Source: JAMXLO01 sp963719805
GTDB lineage: Bacteria > Pseudomonadota > Alphaproteobacteria > Acetobacterales > Acetobacteraceae
Reading direction: 5' to 3'
DNA length: 64,000 nucleotides
Assembly: GCA_963719805.1 (NCBI GenBank)
Contig: CAVRDF010000001.1
Location: forward strand, 744,001-808,000
Part shown: positions 9,313 through 18,121 of the stretch, piece after piece
How positions within the stretch are numbered: position 1 is the first letter of the stretch
Layout: every line of letters starts with the position of its first letter
Notes under the pieces: model-generated
Databases searched by the model: none
What the model saw: the letters and a program-made list of their open reading frames with translations, nothing else
Told to the model about the DNA's origin: nothing
Made by a program: the position numbers and the translations under genes

Positions 9313-11029
9313 CGACTGTCTCCCTAATCGCAGGGTCGGCGTCCAGCAGATCTGCCAGCGCTAGAACTTCGGCGATCTGCTGCCAAAGTGCGGTCGCGTC
9401 GCGCTCTACCGTTCCATTGCGCCACGCAATGCGAACGTCTCCAGGAGACATCGCGTCACATTCAACGACCTGCAAACTTGCTGCCAGGTCCGGCTGCAAG
9501 TCTGCAATTACTGGCACCAGGGTTGCCGCTGTGCTTGAATGCATCCGCAATCCTATCGCCGCCTCCCGCGTAAGTGTTGGCAGTATCGTCCCAACGATTG
9601 AGCGGACTTCAGCGTCTCCGTAACGTGCGCAAAGTGTTGGAAAGGCTGCGCCCAGACTGCCCAGCAACAAGCGAGCTACTGCTTCCCCAGACTGCTCGGC
9701 GTGTGAAATTGCTTTCCGGCATTCGGCGACGAGTTGAGTGGCGACTTCTTGCAATGCCATGCGCAAGGCTGCAGCATGGTCTATCGCAGCTTCCTGCAAG
9801 CCTGCCAAATGCCCATTCCGCCAGGCTGCTTCGCTGATTTTGGTGACTTCGGCTGCTGAATAGCTCGGTTCAACGGCTTCCGGGTCTAGCGTGCGGTGTT
9901 CGGCGTCAAAGTCCTCGCCGAATAGCGCCGACAACCCGCTCCTTCCCGGGATGCGTGTGTAGGCGGCGCGCTGCTGCATGACGCCATCCATCTGATACAC
10001 CATCTCCTCGTCCTTGCTCTCAGCGATCTCAATTGCTCCCTGCGTCGCAAGTTCCTTTGCCAGGGCGACAATGCCAGCCTGCGCCTCATCCACATCACGT
10101 AGCCGCACAGGACCGAGAGCTTCCATATCGTCGGTCAAGATCTTGCCCGCGCGCTCCGACATGTTCTTAAAGAACATCTCGCGGAGTTTCTCAGACGCTC
10201 CCTTGAGTGCGATCGGCATCTTGTCTTTCTCGATGGAGCGCAGCAGCACCTGCACGGCTTGTGGCGTCAGGCGGATCAAGTCGTCAAAGGTGAACATCAA
10301 GGCCTTGATTCGTTCGGCGGACTCGCGGTTGCGTTCCTCGAGGGCGGTAATGAAACGCGTCTCTGATTGTCGATCGAGGTTGTTGAAGATATCGGCCATC
10401 ATCTCGTGTGCGTCGCGTCGTGTGCTCCGCGCTAGGTTCGACATGAATTCGGCACGAAGCGTTCTCTCTACACCGTCGAGCACGTCCTTCTGTACGCTCT
10501 CCATTCGCAACATCCGCATCACCACTTCCATGGCGAACGAATCGGGTAGCAGCGTCAGAACGCGCGCCGCATGGTCGGGTCGGACCTTTGACAGCACCAC
10601 CGCAACTGTCTGTGGATATTCGTTCTTCAGGTAGTTAGCCAGCACCGCTTCATGCACATTGCCGAGCTTATCCCACATTGTGCGGCCGGCTGGTCCCCGA
10701 ATTTCCTCCATTATCTGCGAGGCACGCTCGCGTGGCAGCGACTTCTGCAATAACCGTTCCGTGCTCTCATAACTGCCGACAAGATTGCCTGCTGCGCCCA
10801 TGTGGTCGACAAAGTCTACACAAAGGCGCTCGACTATCTCGGCACGTACGGCGCCAAGTTGGGACATTGCTGACGAGATGTCCTTGATCTCGTCCTCATG
10901 CATCATGGCGAACAGTCGTGTGCACTGATCCTCGCCTAGCGCCAGCATAAGTATAGCAGCCTTCTGTGGGCCGTTCAGCGTGCGGTAGTCATCGGACTTC
11001 AGCACTAGCTGTTCTCCTGCACCATCCAA
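9302..11029 (-). CDS. FliG-FliH continuous fusion
   Basis: One 575-residue frame carrying two flagellar proteins. Residues 1-345 are a complete FliG motor-switch protein: N-terminal FliF-binding domain (LNGPQKAAILMLALGED), middle domain with NEYPQTVAVVLS (the EHPQ-equivalent), and C-terminal torque helix region ending IAESKDEEMVY, where FliG proteins normally stop. Residues 347-575 look like FliH, the ATPase regulator of flagellar export: an Ala/Glu-rich helical N-terminal half and a C-terminal half ending in WRNGTVERDATALWQQI. Codon 346 is CAG (9994-9992), immediately followed by an ATG; a TAG there would separate the two genes. Either a stop-to-Gln change has fused them or a lineage-specific fusion exists. 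The start overlaps the fliF end by 25 bases. Confidence 0.85.
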   Translation of the reverse strand: MDGAGEQLVLKSDDYRTLNGPQKAAILMLALGEDQCTRLFAMMHEDEIKDISSAMSQLGAVRAEIVERLCVDFVDHMGAAGNLVGSYESTERLLQKSLPRERASQIMEEIRGPAGRTMWDKLGNVHEAVLANYLKNEYPQTVAVVLSKVRPDHAARVLTLLPDSFAMEVVMRMLRMESVQKDVLDGVERTLRAEFMSNLARSTRRDAHEMMADIFNNLDRQSETRFITALEERNRESAERIKALMFTFDDLIRLTPQAVQVLLRSIEKDKMPIALKGASEKLREMFFKNMSERAGKILTDDMEALGPVRLRDVDEAQAGIVALAKELATQGAIEIAESKDEEMVYQMDGVMQQRAAYTRIPGRSGLSALFGEDFDAEHRTLDPEAVEPSYSAAEVTKISEAAWRNGHLAGLQEAAIDHAAALRMALQEVATQLVAECRKAISHAEQSGEAVARLLLGSLGAAFPTLCARYGDAEVRSIVGTILPTLTREAAIGLRMHSSTAATLVPVIADLQPDLAASLQVVECDAMSPGDVRIAWRNGTVERDATALWQQIAEVLALADLLDADPAIRETVDGD

Positions 11030-12658
11030 CCCCGTACGATCGAGAGAGTCTCTTCCGGATGCTTTTCCACGATTTCGCCGATACGACGTAGAGAAGATGC
11101 GCGCATTTGACCTTCGATCTGCGCAATGTTCACCATGCTTTCATCTTCTAGCATCGGAGGCGACGCCCCTGCAGCGATGGCATGTGCGGCTGGCCCGGAA
11201 AGTGTAGGTGCGCCGGATGAGGGGAGCGCGGTCATGGACGCATGGCCGCCGGAGATCCCGCCGGGCACAACAGATGTGATCCGCAGCACCATTGGTCGGA
11301 GAACGAGCAGAAGCGCAATGATGCCGATTATGCCGAACAACGCAGTCTGCGCCAGGTGCATCACGTCGGCCTTGTCCAGATTTAGACCGAATACGCCATT
11401 GGTTTCAGGCAGTGCTGGGGATTCGGCGACAAATCGCATGCTCATTACTTCGACGTGGTCGCCCCGCTTTTCATCATACCCGATAGCCGTCTTTACCAGA
11501 CTGCTGATGCGATCGAGTTCCTCTGCAGAGCGTGGTTGCCACGAGTGTTTGCTGTCGTCCCCAGCGCCATCCGTCCCGTCTACCATCACCGCTAAGTTGA
11601 TCCGGTCGATGCGCGGCTGGTCCTGAATCAAGGTGCGAACCGTTTTGCTGATCTCAAAATTGGTAGTCTCTTCCTGCCTAGCCTCCGTTGAACCGGCGCC
11701 CTCGTGGCCAGCATCGGCATTTGGCAAGTTGTTTTGCACCGAGACTGTCGTGGAGGGCTCAGTGCTTTTGGAATTGCTGGTGACGCTCTGAGTGCTGCGC
11801 GTAACCGTAGCGTCTGGATCATAACGTTCTTCGGTCTGATTCACCTTATCGAAGCTCATGCGGACAGCCGCTTCGGCGCGTACATGACCGGAACCGAGGC
11901 TACGCTCCAGCATCTCTTCCACGGCGCGCGACAGCCGCAGTTCCATGCCTCGACGGATCTCTTCGGTGGAGAGCGCGGCGGCGGTGGGGCCGAGTGGCTC
12001 GCCGGCGCGCGCAAGCAGATCGCCGCGCGCATCAACGATTGCGATGTTCTGCGGATGCAAGCCGGGGACCGCGGCAGCAACCAGATTGAGAATTGCCTGG
12101 ATCGCCTCGCGATCAAGCCGCTTAACGCCGATCATTGACAACATGACGCTCGCCTGGGCGTCTTGACGTTCACGAGCGAATGGTTCGCGGCGTGGTAGGA
12201 CTAGGTGAACGCGAACTGCGCGGACACCATGCATGGCGAGGATCGTGCGAGCGATCTCGCCTTCCAGGGCCCGAGTTTCATTGATCTGCTGCTGGAATTC
12301 AGTGGCCGCGAGACCGTCGCTTCGGTCAAAAATTTCGTAGCCGACCGAGCCACCGGTAGGCAGTCCCACTTTGGCCAGCGCAAGACGCGCATTTGGCACC
12401 TGGTCCGCTGGTACTGAATATCTGAGCGCCGTTTGCGGCGATACGATATTGAATGTGTTGCCGCGCGAGCTGGTCCACCATCGGAGCGGAGTCCCGCAGA
12501 TCCAGATCGCCATACAGCAATGCCATGGGCTCGGTGCCGCCGCGTAGGACCAGCAGTGCCAGCATGCCGAGCATGCCAAGCGCGACAGCGCCCATCGCGG
12601 CGAGCCTGGCAATGCCCAGTGCCCGCAGCCCTTCCACCAGGGCCTGCATAAGTTTCAC
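11005..12658 (-). pseudogene. fliF: Flagellar MS-ring FliF, frameshifted
   Basis: The MS-ring protein that anchors the flagellar basal body. The true N-terminus begins at 12658 (MKLMQALVEGLRALG, first membrane helix MLGMLALLVLRGG, then MALLYGDLDLRD) and reads to about 12420 (NGAQI). The frame then shifts by one extra base near 12414-12424, and the other frame continues YSVPADQVPNARLALAKVGL through both ring-building domains, the second membrane helix (TALFGIIGIIALLLVLRP) and the FliG-binding tail. With one base removed the product is 550 residues, a normal length. The long upstream start in the second frame is an artefact of the shift. This is the first gene of the flagellar operon; upstream there is 206 bases to a divergent symporter gene. 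Confidence 0.85.
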
Positions 12659-12864
12659 CTCTGCGCCGGAATCGCGGCGCGTGCGTGGCCCGGCTCGTTT
12701 TCCGGTGGCCCGGCATATTGCCGTTGGCGTGAGTGTGGCGCGACTCGCTTACCTCGCCGTTAATGGCGCGGCAGATTGTGCCGAGTTGCCGCGTTCATAG
12801 CATGCCATTGCGCGCCAGTCGGACCCCTGTAGCATATCGGTAATATCGGCAGGGGAATGCAACG
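12659..12864. other. Divergent intergenic region, fliF / symporter
   Basis: 206 bases between the divergent fliF and symporter genes; it should carry both promoters. The repeated element CCGGGCCAC occurs twice on the minus strand about 20 bases apart, and GGCAATATGCC is a small palindrome. I looked for a GG-N10-GC sigma-54 site facing fliF and did not find a convincing one. The sequence to the left looks lower in GC than the sequence to the right. Confidence 0.4.
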
Positions 12865-14136
12865 ATGAAGTCGAGCCGCATGACCACCTACATTCTCATC
12901 GCCATGCTGCTGGGCATCGCTGTCGGCGCCGGCATTCACGGCTACTACGCCAATCCCGCCACGCAAAAAGTGTTCGCCACCTACATCTCGCTCGGCAGCA
13001 TGGTCTTCCTGCGCCTGATCAAGATGATCATTGGCCCGCTGGTGTTTTCCACACTGGTCGTCGGCATCGGCCACATGTCGGACGCTGGCACGGTAGGCCG
13101 CGTCGGCGGCAAGGCGATGCTGTGGTTCGTCAGCGCCTCGATCGTCTCCCTGGCGCTCGGGCTCGTCCTGGTCAACCTGCTGGAACCCGGTGTCGGCGTC
13201 CACAAGGCCATGAGCGGCGTCACCTCCGGCATCGATGCGCATGCGATGACGCTGGATGGCTTCATCAAGCACGTCTTCCCCGACTCCGCCGTGCGCCCAT
13301 TGGTCGAGAACGAAATCCTGCAGATCGTGGTGTTCTCGATCTTCTTCGGGGTCGCCTGCGCCGCCATGGGCGAGCGCGCCAAGATCGTGGTTGATACCAT
13401 CGAGGGCGTCTCGCACATCATCCTGCGCGTCACCGGCTACATCATGAAGCTGGCGCCGCTCGCGGTGTTCTGCGCCATGGCCGCCACCATCGCCACCAAC
13501 GGAATCGGCATCCTGGTCAACTACGCGAAGTTCATGGGCGAGTTCTATTTTGGCCTGCTGCTGCTCTGGCTGCTGCTGATCGCTATTGGCTTCATCTTCC
13601 TCGGACCAGCGGTCAAGCGCCTTATCCTGCTGGTTCGCGAGCCGTTCCTGCTGGCTTTCTCAACCGCCAGCTCCGAGGCCGCCTATCCGAAGATGCTTGA
13701 GCAACTCGCCAAGTTTCCGATCTCGCGCAATATCTCCAGTTTCGTGCTGCCGCTTGGCTACTCGTTCAATCTCGATGGCACGATGATGTACTGCACGTTC
13801 GCCAGCGTGTTCATCGCCCAAGCCTACGACATTCCGCTGTCCTTCGGCACGCAGATCGCGATGCTGCTGACCCTGATGCTCACGAGCAAGGGCGTGGCCG
13901 GCGTGCCGCGGGCCTCCCTGGTGGTGATCGCCGCGACGCTGTCGCAGTTTAGCCTGCCCGAGGAAGGCCTGCTGCTCATTCTCGGCATCGATACCTTCCT
14001 CGACATGGGCCGCTCCGCCACCAACGTCATTGGCAACTCGTTGGCGACCGCTGTCGTCGCGAAGTGGGAAGGCCAGCTCATCGCCGATGAAGACACGCTG
14101 GAGATGATCGAGGAGATGGAAGTGGAGCCGGTATGA
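12865..14136 (+). CDS. Dicarboxylate/amino acid:cation symporter (DAACS)
   Basis: A 423-residue secondary transporter of the glutamate/C4-dicarboxylate family. Family landmarks appear in order: first helices with FLRLIKMIIGPLVFSTLV, hairpin 1 FSTASSEAAYPKML (serine-rich re-entrant loop), helix 7 FNLDGTMMY (the NMDGT-type cation motif), hairpin 2 SKGVAGVPRASLVV and helix 8 DTFLDMGRSATNVIGN. It imports an acidic substrate with H+ or Na+ across the inner membrane. The next gene, a periplasmic amino-acid binding protein, starts inside its last codons (ATGA overlap), so the two are translated together; this pairing is unusual because DAACS carriers need no binding protein. Confidence 0.92.
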   Translation: MKSSRMTTYILIAMLLGIAVGAGIHGYYANPATQKVFATYISLGSMVFLRLIKMIIGPLVFSTLVVGIGHMSDAGTVGRVGGKAMLWFVSASIVSLALGLVLVNLLEPGVGVHKAMSGVTSGIDAHAMTLDGFIKHVFPDSAVRPLVENEILQIVVFSIFFGVACAAMGERAKIVVDTIEGVSHIILRVTGYIMKLAPLAVFCAMAATIATNGIGILVNYAKFMGEFYFGLLLLWLLLIAIGFIFLGPAVKRLILLVREPFLLAFSTASSEAAYPKMLEQLAKFPISRNISSFVLPLGYSFNLDGTMMYCTFASVFIAQAYDIPLSFGTQIAMLLTLMLTSKGVAGVPRASLVVIAATLSQFSLPEEGLLLILGIDTFLDMGRSATNVIGNSLATAVVAKWEGQLIADEDTLEMIEEMEVEPV

Positions 14137-15053
14137 GAGTGCTTTACGCTTTCCTGCTGCTGGCGCTGCTTGCCCCTGCGGCACGCGCCCAGGATGACGT
14201 TGCGCTGACCGGAACCCTGAAAACCATCAACGACCGCGGCACCATCCTTATCGGCTATCGAACCACGTCGCTGCCCTTCGCGTTCCTCAACAAGGCAGGA
14301 CAGTCAATCGGCTTTTCCGTGGATATCTGCCATGGCATCGCCGAGGACGTGGCGCGCGCTCTCAATCGCGACCTTCTTGAGGCGGATGCACCTGCATGGC
14401 AGACGGGAATTCGCATAGTCTATGTGCCCGTCGCGGCAGATGAGCGGCTGCCAAAGCTGGTGTCCGGTGCGATCGACCTGGAATGCGGCTCGACCACGGC
14501 GAATGCCGAACGCGCGAAGACGGTCGCGTTCTCACCAGTGTTCTTCCTCAGCGGCACCAAGCTTATGGTGGCGCAGGCGTCGGGCATCGCGTCGTATCGC
14601 GACCTGGCCGGCCGGACGCTCGTTGCCGGCACCGGCACGACCAACGCCGAGGCGATGAAGCGGCTGGCCGCGCGGATGAATCCAACGATGAATGTGGTGG
14701 AGGCGCCCGACCTCGACGCCGCCTATGCGATGCTGGGTGCCGGCAACGCGGACGCATTTGCGTCGGACGACATCCTTCTGGCCGGCTATATCGCAACCCG
14801 ACCCGGCGGAAAGAAGTTTTCCATCGTGGGCGATTATCTGTCGTTCGAACCCTATGCCATCGGTCTGCGGCGCAACGACCCGCAGTTCGCCGACATGGTC
14901 AACCGGGCATTCGCGCACATGGCGGGCGAGGGCACGCTCAGTCGGCTCTATAACCGCTGGCTGGTCGATCGCCTGCCGACAGGCGAAACGATGGGTGTGC
15001 CGATAAGCCCGTATCTGACCGAGATGTACCGGGTGCTGGGCCAACCTGACTAG
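14133..15053 (+). CDS. Amino-acid ABC-type periplasmic binding protein
   Basis: A 306-residue type II periplasmic binding protein of the glutamate/aspartate group (SBP_bac_3). It has a clear signal peptide (RVLYAFLLLALLAPAARAQ), the first lobe starting LKTINDRGTILIGYR, the ligand-loop DLECGSTTANAERAKTVAFS and the hinge return VAGTGTTNAEAMKRL. Preference for glutamate/aspartate-like ligands is inferred from the similarity to GltI. No ABC permease or ATPase lies nearby; the gene is instead coupled to the upstream DAACS symporter by a 4-base overlap. Confidence 0.88.
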   Translation: MRVLYAFLLLALLAPAARAQDDVALTGTLKTINDRGTILIGYRTTSLPFAFLNKAGQSIGFSVDICHGIAEDVARALNRDLLEADAPAWQTGIRIVYVPVAADERLPKLVSGAIDLECGSTTANAERAKTVAFSPVFFLSGTKLMVAQASGIASYRDLAGRTLVAGTGTTNAEAMKRLAARMNPTMNVVEAPDLDAAYAMLGAGNADAFASDDILLAGYIATRPGGKKFSIVGDYLSFEPYAIGLRRNDPQFADMVNRAFAHMAGEGTLSRLYNRWLVDRLPTGETMGVPISPYLTEMYRVLGQPD

Positions 15054-15137
15054 GGCTGCTGGTTGGAATAAATTTGTGGCGCCAGTGAGTATCCAGGCTA
15101 TATTCACCTCCCTATCCGCTCCCAGGGAGAATAGCCG

Positions 15138-15695
15138 ATGCTCGACCTTGACCGGTTCTTCGCCGATTGTCAGGACGCCGTAACCGCTGATCCTAGCCAT
15201 AAACTGGTGAAGGACGTGGTGGCCCGCGCGGTCAATGATCCGGCAGCGGTCCTCGCGGCTGTCGGCGAACCGGAGCGCGCCGGCATCAACGTGCTGTTCC
15301 GCCAGCCGAATCTCACCATCCTGAACCTGATCTGGGGCCCGGGCATGACCATCATGCCGCACGACCACCGGATGTGGGCGGTCATCGGCATCTACACGGG
15401 GCGTGAGGACAACATGTTCTGGCGCCGCCTCCCATCCGACGCCGGGCGCGATATCGAGGCCGCTGGGGCCAAATCGCTGTGCCGCGGCGACTGTGCCCCG
15501 CTGGGTTCGGACATCATCCACTCGGTGACCAACCCGATCATGCGGCTGACCGGGGCAATCCACGTCTATGGCGGCGACTTCCTCAAGCAGGAGCGCAGCG
15601 AGTGGGACCCCGAAACGCTGCACGAACGCCCGTATGACGTGGCCAAGGCACGGCAGTTGTTTGAGGATTCCAACCGAGTGCGGGCGGCAGCGTAA
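15138..15695 (+). CDS. Cupin-fold metal-dependent enzyme, cysteine dioxygenase-like
   Basis: A 185-residue single-domain cupin. The first metal motif is seen at MPHDHRMWAVIGIYTGRED and the second half carries DIIHSVTNP with a conserved His. This is the layout of the double-stranded beta-helix proteins related to cysteine dioxygenase/3-mercaptopropionate dioxygenase. Substrate unknown. A good ribosome binding site (AGGGAGAA) lies 7 bases before the ATG. It is separated by 84 bases from the binding-protein gene upstream and converges on the MFS gene 7 bases downstream. Confidence 0.75.
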   Translation: MLDLDRFFADCQDAVTADPSHKLVKDVVARAVNDPAAVLAAVGEPERAGINVLFRQPNLTILNLIWGPGMTIMPHDHRMWAVIGIYTGREDNMFWRRLPSDAGRDIEAAGAKSLCRGDCAPLGSDIIHSVTNPIMRLTGAIHVYGGDFLKQERSEWDPETLHERPYDVAKARQLFEDSNRVRAAA

Positions 15696-15702
15696 CTTCC
15701 CG

Positions 15703-16911
15703 CTACTCCGCAGCCACCGTTGTGGCTTCGCGGCGCACAGTGGACCGCGCGGTGCCGACGCATAGCAGACTGGCCAGCAGCAGGACGGCGACGAGGGTAA
15801 GAATCAGCTCCGGGTGGCCGCGGTCGATCAGGAAGCCGAACGGCACCGGTGTCAGCGCCGACCCGAGCGGCAGCCCGGCGCTGACGAAGCCGAACACCTT
15901 GCCGATCTGCCCGGGCGGTGACGCGTCCTTCAGCATGACATCGCGTGGCGTGCGGCTGGCCCCCAGAGCGACGCCCGAAGCGAACATCACCGTAATGATC
16001 GCCAGGTTCGACAGCGTTAACCAATCGACCGCCATGGTCAAAACGGCAGACGCTATCGTCAGCACCGCGGCGAACATCATGACGTGGCGCTTGTAGGCAT
16101 CGGCGAACCAGCCGCCCACCAGCACGCCGAGCGTCGAGCCGGCCATGTAGCCGGTCAGTGCCGAGGAGGCGACTTCCAGCGTCATCCCTTTCAGGTTGTG
16201 CAGCACGGTGATCAGCCAGGACTGCACGCCTGCGCCCGCCATCGACCCCAGCAGGAAAAAACCGAAGAACAGCAGCATGGTGCGGCTGGTGAACAGGTCG
16301 CGGCCGGACAAGGAAGGCGCCGCCTCGGTTGGCTCATGCCATACCTGGTCGTGCAGCACCGAGCTTTGCAGCACGATGGAAAAGGCCACCAGCACGCCAA
16401 TCAGGCCGACGGTGATCAGGCTGGCGCGCCAGCCGATGGTCACCATCAGCAGCGCCATCACCGGCGGCGCCGAAGCGAAGCCCAGATTGCCGCTGAACGT
16501 ATGCAACGCGAAGGCGCGGCCCATGCGTTCCTTGTCCACCGAGCCAGAAAGGATGGCGTAGTCAGCCGGGTGGAATACCGAATTCCCGGTGCCCGATAGC
16601 GGCGCCAGGATGAGAATCTGCCAGAAGCTGGTGGCAAACCCCATGGCGGAGATGCATATCGACATTAACAGCGCGCCGCAAATCAGAAACCGCCGGGCGC
16701 CGTAACGATCCACCAGAAACCCCACGGGTGTCTGGAATACTGCCGAAGCGCCAGACATCAGCGCCACCGCCAGCCCGAGTTCCGCAAAGGTAACGTTGAA
16801 TTGGCGCTGCCAGATCAGAAACAGCGGCGGCAGACATAGCGAGTAGAAGTGCGAGAGAAAATGCCCGTTGCCAATCAGGATATTGACACGGGTACTGCGG
16901 CTCAGGGCCAT
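15703..16911 (-). CDS. MFS transporter
   Basis: A 402-residue major facilitator with 12 predicted helices. The loop 2-3 motif is seen as GFLVDRYGARRF, and the loop 8-9 counterpart as GGWFADAYKRHV. The start at 16911 (ALSRSTRVNILIGNGHF) is chosen because hydrophobic helix 1 follows at once; a frame extending 49 codons upstream is Arg-rich and lacks family features. The sequence resembles fosmidomycin-resistance-type and related exporters (ILIGNGHFLSHFYSLCLPP), so drug or metabolite export is likely; the substrate is unknown. Confidence 0.85.
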   Translation of the reverse strand: MALSRSTRVNILIGNGHFLSHFYSLCLPPLFLIWQRQFNVTFAELGLAVALMSGASAVFQTPVGFLVDRYGARRFLICGALLMSICISAMGFATSFWQILILAPLSGTGNSVFHPADYAILSGSVDKERMGRAFALHTFSGNLGFASAPPVMALLMVTIGWRASLITVGLIGVLVAFSIVLQSSVLHDQVWHEPTEAAPSLSGRDLFTSRTMLLFFGFFLLGSMAGAGVQSWLITVLHNLKGMTLEVASSALTGYMAGSTLGVLVGGWFADAYKRHVMMFAAVLTIASAVLTMAVDWLTLSNLAIITVMFASGVALGASRTPRDVMLKDASPPGQIGKVFGFVSAGLPLGSALTPVPFGFLIDRGHPELILTLVAVLLLASLLCVGTARSTVRREATTVAAE

Positions 16912-17292
16912 CGTGCGGCGTCTCCGGGAGGCGCGGGCACCATGCGAAACCGGTGCGATAACGTCAACCGTCGCGATGGAAGGAAGCTTTGGCCGCAGAT
17001 AGCCTGCCGTGACAGTCCAAGGATCCTTAGTACGGATACGGATAAGGACGAGGAACACGGAGTGCCACAGGAGTCGGGCTACAATGCGCGGCAGCTACAA
17101 TGCATCGTCGTGTCAGCCGCATTTGCATCGCTCTGATCGTGAACGTCGTTGCAGCTCGTCTGAGGGATGGCCTGCGGCGCTTTGTCGTTGTCTATTCACC
17201 GACTCCGTGGCCCCAAATGTTTATCGACCTTCTCCGTGTTGAAAATCTTTGCCTCCCGCCCGCACAATGCCGCGCAATCGGAGGTAGTCCCA
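16912..17292. other. Intergenic region, MFS / enoyl-CoA hydratase
   Basis: About 380 bases between divergent genes. Open frames across it have no recognisable product. It should hold both promoters; I see no convincing -35/-10 pair, palindromic operator or RNA structure by eye. Confidence 0.4.
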
Positions 17293-18081
17293 ATGTCGGA
17301 CCAACTGATCGAATATGAATGCAGCGACAACATCGCCACGATAACCCTAAACCGGCCCGACAAGCTGAACGCCGTCAACGATGACATGGTGCGGCAGATC
17401 GCCGCCGGACTGAAGCAGTTCGACACCGACAATGCCGCGCACGTCGCCATCCTGTGCGGCCGCGGTCGCGCCTTTTCCAGTGGCGCCGATGTGCGCCAGC
17501 GCCAATTGCGCTCGCGCGAGGAATTCGCCCACCACGGCGGTGCGCAGGCACAGGACGCATCGAGCCACGATCTGCTTTTGCGCGCGGTAAACTGGAAACC
17601 GGTGATCGCCGCGGTGCACGGCTACGTGCTCGGTCTCGCGCTCGGCTTGACCCTCGAATGCGATCTCATCGTTGCCGAGGCAGGCACAAAATTGCAGGTC
17701 ACGGAAACACCGCGCGGCCTGTCCGGTGCCAAGTACTGGGCACTCCTGAACTTCCGTGGCGGCGGGGCCTTCGCCACCGATGTCGTGCTGACCGGCCGCT
17801 TCTTTACTGCCGAAGAAGCCAAGGCCGCCAATGTCATCGAACGCCTCGCACCGCCGGGCGAACTGATGGCAACGGCGCGCGCGTTGGCCGCCGACGTGGC
17901 AAAAAATCCGCCACTCGGCGTTCGTTCCACCATTCGCACTCGCCGTTATTACCTGGAGCAATTGTCGCGCGAGGTGCTGATGCAGGTGAATCTCGCCAAG
18001 CTGCACCTGACCGAAGACTTCGCCGAATCCGCCCGTGCATTCGTCGAGAAGCGTCCGGCCGGTCCCTTCAAGGCGCGTTAA
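17293..18081 (+). CDS. Enoyl-CoA hydratase/isomerase family protein
   Basis: A 262-residue crotonase-fold protein. LNRPDKLNAVNDDM and the oxyanion-hole segment GRGRAFSSGADV are visible, followed by AAVHGYVLGLALGL (second oxyanion region). In canonical enoyl-CoA hydratases one catalytic Glu follows the second region; here the corresponding stretch reads LGLTLECDLIVAE, so one Glu is kept and the reaction could be hydration, isomerisation or hydrolysis of an acyl-CoA. ATG at 17293 directly precedes the conserved N-terminus (SDQLIEYECSDNIATITLNR) with AGGTAG upstream. The M20 amidohydrolase follows 40 bases downstream on the same strand. Confidence 0.88.
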   Translation: MSDQLIEYECSDNIATITLNRPDKLNAVNDDMVRQIAAGLKQFDTDNAAHVAILCGRGRAFSSGADVRQRQLRSREEFAHHGGAQAQDASSHDLLLRAVNWKPVIAAVHGYVLGLALGLTLECDLIVAEAGTKLQVTETPRGLSGAKYWALLNFRGGGAFATDVVLTGRFFTAEEAKAANVIERLAPPGELMATARALAADVAKNPPLGVRSTIRTRRYYLEQLSREVLMQVNLAKLHLTEDFAESARAFVEKRPAGPFKAR

Positions 18082-18121
18082 TCTCTGGCTACAGTGTGAC
18101 CCCTGTCCTCAGGAGCGCCGC

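Noticed and set aside
12659..12864. Sigma-54 promoter before fliF
   Set aside because: No GG-N10-GC element with the right spacing was found on the minus strand.
16912..17292. Short open frames between the MFS and hydratase genes
   Set aside because: They are Arg-rich or extend the real genes upstream without family features or ribosome binding sites.
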